From Croceicoccus sp. (GTDB taxonomy: Bacteria > Pseudomonadota > Alphaproteobacteria > Sphingomonadales > Sphingomonadaceae): a stretch of DNA of 31,332 nucleotides. The notes below the pieces were generated by a model that did not search any database, was not told the origin of the DNA, and worked only from the letters and a program-made list of their open reading frames with translations. The translations under genes were made by a program, and so were the position numbers. Within the stretch, counting starts at the first letter, position 1. Every line of letters starts with the position of its first letter. The DNA lies in contig JAPYSD010000004.1 of NCBI GenBank assembly GCA_029936705.1, forward strand, positions 1 to 31,332. The letters are read 5' to 3'. Shown one piece after another: positions 23,592 through 29,927 of the stretch.

Positions 23592-24608
23592 TTATTCGAC
23601 CCAGTGTTGATCCATGATAGCACGAAGGGCGGCGTCGGTATCGGCACGTGTGCCTCCGCCCCGCGTAAGTATGGTCAGCTTGATTCCCTTCCGGTCTATC
23701 GTATCGACCTTGAGGAGTGGTTTGCCTGCTTCTGAGTATACCGTCTCGGCCTTACCTGACCTCTTGGGGGATCCTGACTTCTTGGGGGCATCTGCCGCTT
23801 TAGCAAGGAGACGGATGATGTCTGGCACGGGACTTGGCTGCCCCCCCTCCCCTTCCCGCTCTGCTATCCGGGCTGCTTCGGCGAACACCCGCTTCTTGCG
23901 GTCCTCTGGTTTCAAGAGAGGCTTGATAGCTGTAACATGCTTGATTCTCAGGTCCTGAGGCTTGGAAAACGCCACCATGATTTCATCGGGTAGACGCGCG
24001 AGATCAAGGTATCGACTAAGCCAGCTTTCGCTAACATTGATACGTTCAGCCATCGCCTTTTGGCGGCCGCCATAATACGCATCCAAGGCACGCAGATAGT
24101 CGCGTGCGCGCTCTAGGTCGGTTAGATCATCACGTGCCCGATTCTCGATGTCCGCGAGGCGGAATGCTTCTTCATCGGTGAGATTGCGGACGTCGATAAG
24201 AAAGCGGAAGTCTGGATAGTTATTGGCCTTCAGCCAAGAGATCGTCCAGTGCCGGCGAGCCCCGCAAATAACCTCGTAATCGAAGTCAGAGTCATCCTTC
24301 ACACGACGGACAATCGCAGGCATTTCCTGCTTGCCTTGCGCCTTAATGCTCTCGATCAGATCGGCACAGCGATCTTCGCTCAATAGGGCGTATTCGCGAT
24401 TATGCCCTGCCCACATTCTACACCTCGCTGGATCCACGAGCTCATGGGTCCGCGAAATAGCCCCCCCATTCGCTAGTTCAGCTAGACGGCTCTCTCTGCC
24501 CGCAAGAACGCTTGCCCCTATCCCTGCGCGTCGCGGTGTGTCTGCCTTCGAAGCTGGCTCTATCCCAGCCATTAAATCGGCCGCGAAGCTTGCGTTCTTT
24601 TTGCTCAT
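23592..24608 (-). CDS. parB: ParB-type partition protein (centromere-binding)
   Basis: A 338-residue ParB/RepB-type partition protein. The nucleotide-binding domain has the GARRH motif at 116-120 (canonical GERR), followed by DIENRARDDLTDLERARDY. The central helix-turn-helix reads KAMAERINVSESWLSRYLDLARLP, which binds parS. The C-terminal part should dimerise. It acts with ParA to place plasmid copies in both daughters. The ATG at 24608 has an aggag site, and a candidate parS palindrome lies directly upstream (24629-24646), between it and parA. Confidence 0.95.
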   Translation of the reverse strand: MSKKNASFAADLMAGIEPASKADTPRRAGIGASVLAGRESRLAELANGGAISRTHELVDPARCRMWAGHNREYALLSEDRCADLIESIKAQGKQEMPAIVRRVKDDSDFDYEVICGARRHWTISWLKANNYPDFRFLIDVRNLTDEEAFRLADIENRARDDLTDLERARDYLRALDAYYGGRQKAMAERINVSESWLSRYLDLARLPDEIMVAFSKPQDLRIKHVTAIKPLLKPEDRKKRVFAEAARIAEREGEGGQPSPVPDIIRLLAKAADAPKKSGSPKRSGKAETVYSEAGKPLLKVDTIDRKGIKLTILTRGGGTRADTDAALRAIMDQHWVE

Positions 24609-24628
24609 TTCCCGGCTCTCCTAACTGA

Positions 24629-24646
24629 AATTGCACCGGTGCAATT
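24629..24646. promoter_or_regulatory. Candidate parS palindrome, copy 1
   Basis: AATTGCACCGGTGCAATT is a perfect 18-bp palindrome in the 46-base gap between parA and parB, just upstream of the parB ribosome site. The identical sequence occurs at 26061-26078 and 28258-28275 and nowhere else complete in the window. Restriction to the rep/par block, exact conservation and dyad symmetry make it the best centromere candidate. Confidence 0.75.
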
Positions 24647-24654
24647 GTCGCCGA

Positions 24655-25884
24655 TCATGCCAGCCCTTCCTTGCGCAAACGTGCGAGATGGCTCGGCCAC
24701 ATGGATCGAATATCAATCTCGATTTCATTGTTAACACCGTCCAAGTAGGCGAGGCAGCGATTACGAACTGCAGAACTGGTCACAGGGCCATCTAGCTCAT
24801 AGACAGTCATTAATCGGGCGGTAGCATTGTCAATTTCCGCTGAGTCCTTAAGCGGCGTTCGGACCAAGGCGTGGCCGAAAAGCGAACGCATCAGGTTGAT
24901 TAGCTCCTTTTGCATCGACTTGTTCTCATCAACCTTTGAAGCCACAAACCTCAAAAACTGCAGCGACGGTGCCATGTCGCGATCAGCCAAAGTCTCGATT
25001 GTCTCATCCAACATTGCGAGAAAGGCTGCGGTAGATGAAAAGTCCATGACCGTAGGCGGTACGGGAACTACTAAGGCATTCGCCGCGCGCAAGACCGAAA
25101 GCGAAATGGCACCCAGGGCCGGCGGCGGATCGAGCACAATGACGTCAAAACGATCGGCGATACTCGCAATCCCTTGCGCCATTCGATCAATTAGATTCCC
25201 CTGGCCACGCGCCATACGCGCTGCAATTTCATACTCAGACTGGAAAAGCCGAAGGTTTGCAGGGATCAGCTCTAGCCCGTCAAAATGGGTCTTGCGGAGC
25301 GCGTAATCGAGCGACTCCATGTCGTCGTGGCGAAGGAACGGGTAAAGTGTGTCATCTTCGGTGAGATCGAGGTCCGGCACATAGCCGAACAGGGTGGTGG
25401 CAGAGGCCTGGCTGTCACAATCGATTAAAGCAACGCGATAACCCTTGATCGCGCAATATTGGGCCAGATGGACAGCGAGAGTCGACTTGCCGACGCCGCC
25501 CTTGAAGTTCTGGACGGCAATGACGCAACACGGATCATCAGGACTCCGCCACGGGCGGGTCCCGAAAAGTCCTCGCATATCGTTGAGTTGCGCTAACGTG
25601 TAACCGACCCGCCGATTATTTTGCGTTCGAGGGGGAGGGGGGAGACGCCCATCTTTCTCTGCTTCTCGGATCGCAGCGGGTGTGCGGCCCACCAGTTCTG
25701 CTGCCTTTCCAATCTGAAAAGTCGGCTCCCGCCGCTCATCCGCTCGTGCACTACGGGCGGAATCACGAAGTCGCTCCAGCACGGAACTCGTTCGCTGAGC
25801 TAAGGTTGCTACGGACACCGCGCCTTCGACGCCTTCAAGATCGAGTGATGCTGCCAAGATGGATGACCTTTCGAAATTGGACAC
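24655..25884 (-). CDS. parA: ParA-type partition ATPase with N-terminal DNA-binding domain
   Basis: A 409-residue type Ia ParA. An N-terminal helix-turn-helix (QIGKAAELVGRTPAAIREAEKDG, about 57-79) should bind the operator for autorepression. The deviant Walker A KGGVGKST is at 128-135, Walker A' is LIDCDSQASAT, and Walker B is VIVLDPPPALG. It moves ParB-parS complexes over the nucleoid. The frame opens with a GTG at 25884 that lacks a well-spaced ribosome site; a TTG nine codons in (25857) follows a gaaagg site and may be the real start. It lies between repA and parB with candidate parS sites at both borders, in the order repA-parA-parB. Confidence 0.94.
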   Translation of the reverse strand: MSNFERSSILAASLDLEGVEGAVSVATLAQRTSSVLERLRDSARSARADERREPTFQIGKAAELVGRTPAAIREAEKDGRLPPPPRTQNNRRVGYTLAQLNDMRGLFGTRPWRSPDDPCCVIAVQNFKGGVGKSTLAVHLAQYCAIKGYRVALIDCDSQASATTLFGYVPDLDLTEDDTLYPFLRHDDMESLDYALRKTHFDGLELIPANLRLFQSEYEIAARMARGQGNLIDRMAQGIASIADRFDVIVLDPPPALGAISLSVLRAANALVVPVPPTVMDFSSTAAFLAMLDETIETLADRDMAPSLQFLRFVASKVDENKSMQKELINLMRSLFGHALVRTPLKDSAEIDNATARLMTVYELDGPVTSSAVRNRCLAYLDGVNNEIEIDIRSMWPSHLARLRKEGLA

Positions 25885-25998
25885 ACCCTAGTCAAATTTG
25901 CACTTATCGGTCAATCCACGCTCAAATTTTGCAAACAAAGGCATAAGGCAGGGCGAAGGGACCGTTATCCAATCATGTGGGCTGTCTTTGAGCGGCTG

Positions 25999-26047
25999 AA
26001 CCTGACTTGCTGGGGGCGCTTTCCAGTCATACCTGACCCTTTGGGGG
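25999..26047 (-). repeat. Two iteron-like repeats between repA and parA (reverse orientation)
   Basis: CCTGACTTGCTGGGGG (26001-26016) and CCTGACCCTTTGGGGG (26032-26047) are the reverse complement of the iteron motif found upstream of repA (CCCCC-N5-GTCAGG). They lie 31 bases apart, and the second is 13 bases before the parS candidate at 26061. They may serve in copy-number handcuffing or in parA regulation. Confidence 0.65.
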
Positions 26048-26060
26048 AGAAAGCGTACGA

Positions 26061-26078
26061 AATTGCACCGGTGCAATT
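26061..26078. promoter_or_regulatory. Candidate parS palindrome, copy 2
   Basis: Identical to copies 1 and 3 (AATTGCACCGGTGCAATT). It lies seven bases past the repA stop (read on + coordinates) and upstream of parA, 13 bases after an iteron-like repeat. The same iteron-13 nt-palindrome arrangement is found at 28227-28275. Confidence 0.75.
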
Positions 26079-26085
26079 GCTCGTT

Positions 26086-27243
26086 TTACGGCCTCCCGCG
26101 GCGAGCAAGAAAGCTCTCGCAGAAGCCCGTCCAGGATGCGATCAGCTTGGCACCACTTAGCTTTTTCAATCTCTCACCCATCTGACTACGATATGCATCA
26201 GCGATGATATCTATATCCCATCCACCGCCTGAGGTACGTGCAATAGCGGCGAGTTTCTCTTCGCCATACTGAATCGAGCCATTTGGAAAATGTAATTCCG
26301 TCGAATCCGAAGTCTCATTGGCTCGCGTCGGTGACATTGTCTTTTTAAGCGCCGGCTCCACCTTGACGGATTCTACGGTCTTATCGCGCCTAGCCGCTCG
26401 GCCTCTAGAGTGCTTCTGTATCTCGTCCACTCGAGCAATTTGCGCTGGAGCATCCTTCGGCTCAAAGCGAAATTCAAGTTCAGTAACGGTTCGCCCTTGC
26501 CGAATTTCACGCCACTCAACCGTGAAGTGAGCAAGCTGGTCAATTTCGGCCTTCGCCCTATCAAGCACTTTGCGTCTCAACTGAGCAAAGTCCTTGTAAA
26601 CATCGGGCGCGATCCCAAGGAGTGCCCGCAAAGCAGTCATATCGCCTTTCCACACTGATTGTCGGCGGTGGAGACGGAGCGCGCCAACCTCATAAAGTTT
26701 CAGCGCGTAATTAGACCTAAACCCAAGAACGGCTTGCCTGTTCAAGACCGCATAGCTTTCGGAATCGCGAATGAGTTTGCGCGCCTCGGGAGTAAATTCC
26801 CATTCTATCCAGCCAGATTCCCTGCCAACTTCGTCATCCAACTCCTCACGAGATGAGGAAATCAGCGAGAATCGCATTGTTGCCTTTTTTCCACGCCATG
26901 ACAGGTCATCGACAGCAAAGAGGGTCCGATGCAATTCTTCGAGCATTTCCGAAATGCGCTCATTACCCTTATGACCCCTACGAATGTCTGCCTTTCGCAT
27001 TCGATGTGGTCGATCATCCCATGCATCCCCGCCAGCAGTCAGGATCATTAGCGCAAGAAGACGGGAAGCGGTTAGACTGAGTGATTGTCCCTTGACAAAT
27101 TTGACCTCAACAATGCTACCTGGCTTCGCAAACTCGTCACCGCCCTTTGCTTGAAGCGCTGCTGCAACTCGCATCGCGCGGCCCAATTCAACGCGTTCAG
27201 CCGGTCCGATTTCGTCGTTCTCAGAGTTTGCAGCGTGATCCAT
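26086..27243 (-). CDS. repA: Rep_3-family plasmid replication initiator
   Basis: A 385-residue initiator with two winged-helix domains. The N-terminal domain is at about 45-170 (LSLTASRLLALMILTAGG, then EMLEELHRTLFAVD). The second starts near SGWIEWEFTPEARKLI, with SNYALKLYEVGALRL as the Rep_3 signature. The C-terminal tail after about 290 is basic and unstructured-looking (KHSRGRAARRDKT), followed by a final helical domain. It binds the iterons at 27400-27502 to open the origin and may repress its own promoter at the TCAGG repeats (27268-27321). The ATG at 27243 has no strong ribosome site. This initiator type with parA-parB behind it is common on sphingomonad plasmids. Confidence 0.93.
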   Translation of the reverse strand: MDHAANSENDEIGPAERVELGRAMRVAAALQAKGGDEFAKPGSIVEVKFVKGQSLSLTASRLLALMILTAGGDAWDDRPHRMRKADIRRGHKGNERISEMLEELHRTLFAVDDLSWRGKKATMRFSLISSSREELDDEVGRESGWIEWEFTPEARKLIRDSESYAVLNRQAVLGFRSNYALKLYEVGALRLHRRQSVWKGDMTALRALLGIAPDVYKDFAQLRRKVLDRAKAEIDQLAHFTVEWREIRQGRTVTELEFRFEPKDAPAQIARVDEIQKHSRGRAARRDKTVESVKVEPALKKTMSPTRANETSDSTELHFPNGSIQYGEEKLAAIARTSGGGWDIDIIADAYRSQMGERLKKLSGAKLIASWTGFCESFLARRGRP

Positions 27244-27267
27244 GATATGTACGTCAGATGATTCGAT

Positions 27268-27321
27268 ACCTGACCATTTTTGCCTGACCTGCCAACTAGC
27301 GTCAAGTCAGGTCAGGTCAGG
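27268..27321. promoter_or_regulatory. TCAGG/CCTGA repeats in front of repA (operator candidate)
   Basis: CCTGACC at about 27269 and CCTGACCTG at about 27283 face three head-to-tail TCAGG units (27307-27311, 27312-27316, 27317-27321). Together they form an inverted arrangement directly upstream of the repA start. The units share the GTCAGG core of the iterons, so RepA dimers could bind here and repress repA, as in other iteron plasmids. Confidence 0.6.
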
Positions 27322-27399
27322 TGCCTTTGCCCATCGCGATATCGACGCCAGCTGTACCCGACACCGTAACGTAGTTATTTCACTGCTCATCCAATGCAT

Positions 27400-27502
27400 C
27401 CCCCAATAGGTCAGGATAGCCCCGGGCGGTCAGCCTAATGCCCCCACTAGGTCAGGATTAAACCCCCAAAAGGACAGGCTGATACCCCCATCAAGTCAGG
27501 AT
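27400..27502 (+). repeat. Iteron array, probable replication origin
   Basis: Five 18-bp repeats with consensus CCCCC-N5-GTCAGGAT start at 27400, 27419 (degenerate), 27441, 27463 and 27485. The last four have a regular 22-base period, about two helical turns. AT-rich sequence with purine tracts follows (to 27560), as expected next to an iteron origin. Together with repA on the adjacent side, this is the likely origin. Confidence 0.8.
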
Positions 27503-27575
27503 GAGACCATTCAAAGCAGCGGAAAACAGCGAAAAAAAGACCACTGAATCAGAATCTATGGAATCAGAATTCCCT

Positions 27576-27599
27576 CCGCTGCAAGCAGCGGCGTTTTTT
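27576..27599 (+). terminator. Intrinsic terminator on the + strand beside the iterons
   Basis: CCGCTG (27576-27581), loop CAAG, CAGCGG (27586-27591), then CG and six T residues (27594-27599): a textbook rho-independent terminator for + strand transcription. No + strand protein gene precedes it between 27244 and 27575. It may end a small RNA transcribed across the iteron region, antisense to the repA leader. A direct repeat GAATCAGAAT (27546 and 27561, period 15) lies just before it. Confidence 0.65.
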
Positions 27600-28226
27600 A
27601 AAAATGATCTTTAGTTGACAATCCAAGCTTCCGGAGGGGTCCTCAAGAATCGAGGCAGAGCGCAATACTCCGGTTAATCGGCTAAGTTGACCTGCGACGC
27701 TTACGGCGCCAGCCTCCGCAAATGGGACTGGCAAAGATAGTGCCGAATAGCTGCGTTTGCCGAGGGGAAAGAGGGCCAACCCAGCGACCTGACCAATAAC
27801 GAATAGCATCGTATAGCAGCGCTGGTCCTCAAGATCGGCCGCTGCGCCCGTCGACGCAAGTTGGATGCTCCGCGAAGTCATCAATGCGGTCCGCAGCCTT
27901 GTTCGACAGAGCCGTCGGCGGCATATGTTGCCGCTCTATCATGGGGCGGAGCAGACGGCTTAAATTGCTTTACTAAACAGGCGCACAGGTTTTTGCGCGG
28001 GGCGGGCGATGACATCAAACGGATGCCGAGTTGTGAGAGCCACGGGCGGGAGGCCTTTCCGAGCCTTGCGCTGACCGACTAGCTGTCGATTACCGCGCCA
28101 TCAAACAACGAGATAACATTGTGAAGAATGTTGTCGGGCGCTAGCGGTACTTCGCCATCAATACCGACGGACATTCGCTCATAGCCAACCTCACTATCGC
28201 AGCCGATACTGACAGGGCGCATGAAT
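27600..28226. other. Region without a recognised gene, between the iterons and the third parS candidate
   Basis: A 106-codon - strand frame (27564-27884) runs through the terminator and has no ribosome site and no family resemblance, so I do not call it. No repeats or strong structures are visible. It may be part of the origin region or decayed DNA. Confidence 0.4.
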
Positions 28227-28278
28227 GTCCTGACCTTTTGGGGGCGAAACGAGAGTGAATTGCACCGGTGCAATTCAC
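28227..28278. promoter_or_regulatory. Iteron plus candidate parS palindrome, copy 3
   Basis: CCTGACCTTTTGGGGG (28229-28244), 13 bases, then AATTGCACCGGTGCAATT (28258-28275). Here the dyad extends three more bases on each side (28255-28278, 24 bp perfect). The repeat, gap length and palindrome match the pair at 26032-26078, so this is a duplicated composite element on the other side of repA. Confidence 0.75.
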
Positions 28279-28372
28279 GATTTTCAGCCCCCAAATTTGC
28301 GCACGACCGCTCAGCCCGATAACGCATGCGCTTCTCGGTTCACTAGATGCTTAGCATCTCCAAATCCAAGAT

Positions 28373-28684
28373 CTAGGGGAACCGTGAGACGACTCCAGGG
28401 TCAAACATACCGTCGGACACCCGCATTAAGCTCGCATCCTTTGGAAGGCCCAACCTAGGCGCATTGTCATCCTTTGCCCGTTCGACTTCCCAATCCATTG
28501 AAAGACCGACTATCTGGGCTTCAGCATTACCCACCTCCCAAGGACCTCCCTTCATAAGGCCCTCGAAATTGATTCGGAGGTCTGAAACCTGTTCGAATTC
28601 AAGTTGTTGAAGAACCTCTACGAGATATCGGGCCATTGCCTCGACTTCTTCGACCGGGAAGGTGCCCTTGAACTGAAAATGCAT
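28373..28684 (-). CDS. Small hypothetical protein with perfect ribosome site
   Basis: A 103-residue soluble, acidic protein (opening MHFQFKGTFPVEEVEAMARY, then VEVLQQLEFEQVSDLRINFEGL). No signal peptide, membrane segment or motif was recognised. The start is well supported: AAGGAGG lies nine bases upstream on the - strand. A long inverted repeat (28736-28844) lies in its presumed leader. A helix-strand pattern in the first 50 residues suggests a compact fold. I cannot assign a function. Confidence 0.7.
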   Translation of the reverse strand: MHFQFKGTFPVEEVEAMARYLVEVLQQLEFEQVSDLRINFEGLMKGGPWEVGNAEAQIVGLSMDWEVERAKDDNAPRLGLPKDASLMRVSDGMFDPGVVSRFP

Positions 28685-28735
28685 ACTGATCAGCCTCCTT
28701 CAATAAGGGGGCGGACCGGCGCAGTGCCGGGTGTT

Positions 28736-28844
28736 CGTAACCTGAACTCTCGCGCAGGCGCCGCCGCCTTTGGGCGAAGCCTTGGACATGCGCGACGGCC
28801 ACCCGGCCGCAATGTTGCGACCGGCTGAGAGTTCAGGGGTTACG
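28736..28844 (-). ncRNA. Long imperfect inverted repeat, possible structured leader RNA
   Basis: CGTAACC TGAACTCTC (28736-28751) pairs over 16 bases with GAGAGTTCA GG GGTTACG (28827-28844), with a two-base bulge. The 75 bases inside are GC-rich and contain further hairpins, such as GGCC-ACCC-GGCC near 28798-28807. In - strand orientation it ends about 50 bases before the start of the small gene at 28684, where a cis-regulatory leader would be. It matches no riboswitch or RNA class I can name. A short mobile hairpin element is an alternative. The strand is inferred from the downstream gene. Confidence 0.45.
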
Positions 28845-28945
28845 ACGCCCCACCGCCGGGACATACCGGCGACACTGCTTGCTTACAGAATGCTTTGGGC
28901 ATTTCAAGACCGAAAGGGTACGTTCCATGGTCCCGAGCCTTCCTG

Positions 28946-29024
28946 ACTGCAGGGCTTGTCCGATAAATCCATCTAACGGACAACCTCACGGCACCCTTGT
29001 CCGATAAATCCAGCTAACGGACAA
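28946..29024. repeat. Two tandem Xer-like 28-bp sites (sites B and C)
   Basis: Site B is TTGTCCGATAA (28956-28966), ATCCAT, CTAACGGACAA (28973-28983). Site C is the same with spacer ATCCAG (28997-29024). They are direct repeats with a 41-base period. The arms match in 9 of 11 positions as inverted repeats, and the left arm is identical to site A. Site B also shares site A's left flank (ACTGCAGGGC). The pair marks the far border of the rep/par block. Confidence 0.65.
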
Positions 29025-29160
29025 CCTCAAGGCGAAACGTCTCAATCGCGCGGAAAGATGGGCAACTAGCACCAGACGCGGAAGCGAGCAGAGCTTCAAA
29101 AAAAGCAGAAATTTCAGCCACCTAACAACTCCGAAGAGGTGCTTTGGATTTGGCCTCGTA

Positions 29161-29200
29161 ACAAGGACTTGGCATTCCGATGCGAATGCCAAAAACTTGT
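29161..29200. promoter_or_regulatory. 40-bp interrupted palindrome upstream of the HTH gene
   Basis: TTGGCATTC (29169-29177), centre CGATGC, GAATGCCAA (29184-29192) is a perfect nine-base inverted repeat. It is flanked after three unpaired bases on each side by ACAAG (29161-29165) and CTTGT (29196-29200). It ends 32 bases before the ATG at 29233, fitting an operator or a 5' hairpin for that gene. Confidence 0.55.
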
Positions 29201-29232
29201 CATATGTCAGAAAATATGGCAACTCATTGAAA

Positions 29233-29811
29233 ATGAATGAGATTCGTCAGTATCGCGACATATCATCTCGGCGACAACGCCTTGCATTACTGCTTTCGGA
29301 GCATCACGGGCGATGGCTATCGGCTGAGGATGTATGCGATCTGGTGCGGCTAACGGGATATTCGGAACGGCATATCCGACGCATGAGAGCAGAGCTGCTC
29401 GCCAACCCAGGCGACCAGCTGATTACGAAGCGCGGCAGGCGAAGAGGTCGTCGCATAGTATCAGCGCAGGTAAAACAATGCACCGACCAGGTATTGGCCG
29501 AATACGATCGCGAGCGTGCGCAACGACCTGTTAGACAGTTAGCACGTTCTATTCAAAACGAGCTCGTCGAGGGGGGTGCGAGGGCAATACCAAGTTTGCG
29601 GACGCTGGAGCGCATTGTGTCTGAAAGTGCCGTCTTCAATCGCAAAGCGCTCAAAGCGCGACAGGAGCTACCTACGGACAAGCCCCACGTTAGGGCGGCC
29701 CCTCCCGCCAAAAGGCAGTATCGCGTTTATTCCCCACCCAACTATCCGGATTTGCCCGACTGGATGTTGCTGGTGAAAGCCTATCAGGACATGATCAAGA
29801 AAAGGAAATAG
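29233..29811 (+). CDS. Helix-turn-helix protein resembling a transposase N-terminus
   Basis: A 192-residue basic protein with two likely helix-turn-helix units. The first is LSAEDVCDLVRLTGYSERHIRR, with a basic tail KRGRRRGRR. The second is RQLARSIQNELVEGGA, followed by IPSLRTLERIV. Such tandem units precede the catalytic domain in Mu/TniA/IS21-type transposases, but no DDE core follows; the frame ends in a Lys-rich tail at 29811. It could be a truncated transposase, a stand-alone regulator or a partition/replication accessory. The ATG at 29233 is preferred to a TTG at 29197, which would overlap the palindrome. Confidence is high that it is a gene, low on function. Confidence 0.6.
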   Translation: MNEIRQYRDISSRRQRLALLLSEHHGRWLSAEDVCDLVRLTGYSERHIRRMRAELLANPGDQLITKRGRRRGRRIVSAQVKQCTDQVLAEYDRERAQRPVRQLARSIQNELVEGGARAIPSLRTLERIVSESAVFNRKALKARQELPTDKPHVRAAPPAKRQYRVYSPPNYPDLPDWMLLVKAYQDMIKKRK

Positions 29812-29927
29812 ACTAAACTTGAGCAGGTGTATCGGGGTGCAATTGCTGACCACTTGAATATGCGACCGGGGCCTTATCGGAGAAATGGGCCGGTGCTCCG
29901 GCGACTTCGAGCGGGGGAGGGCGGCTG
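29812..29927. other. Short leader before hipA, with no antitoxin gene
   Basis: An open frame continues in phase after the upstream stop (EQVYRGAIADHLNMRPGPYR), but it has no helix-turn-helix and no start with a ribosome site. A 9-base half of the parS-like palindrome (GGTGCAATT, 29836-29844) and a one-mismatch copy of the Xer-like half site (TTATCGGAGAA, 29874-29884) lie here; both may be chance. Confidence 0.4.

Noticed and set aside
27564..27884. 106-codon - strand frame
   Set aside because: It passes through the intrinsic terminator, has no ribosome site and no family-like pattern.
28736..28844. Integron attC site
   Set aside because: Size and inverted-repeat form are similar, but the ends do not fit RYYYAAC/GTTRRRY and there is no integrase or cassette array.
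28986..29222. 78-codon - strand frame with hydrophobic stretch
   Set aside because: It overlaps the Xer-like sites and the dyad, lacks a ribosome site and has no recognisable content.
29821..29927. Possible HipB C-terminus before hipA
   Set aside because: The open frame has no helix-turn-helix pattern and no start signal; it is likely chance read-through in GC-rich sequence.
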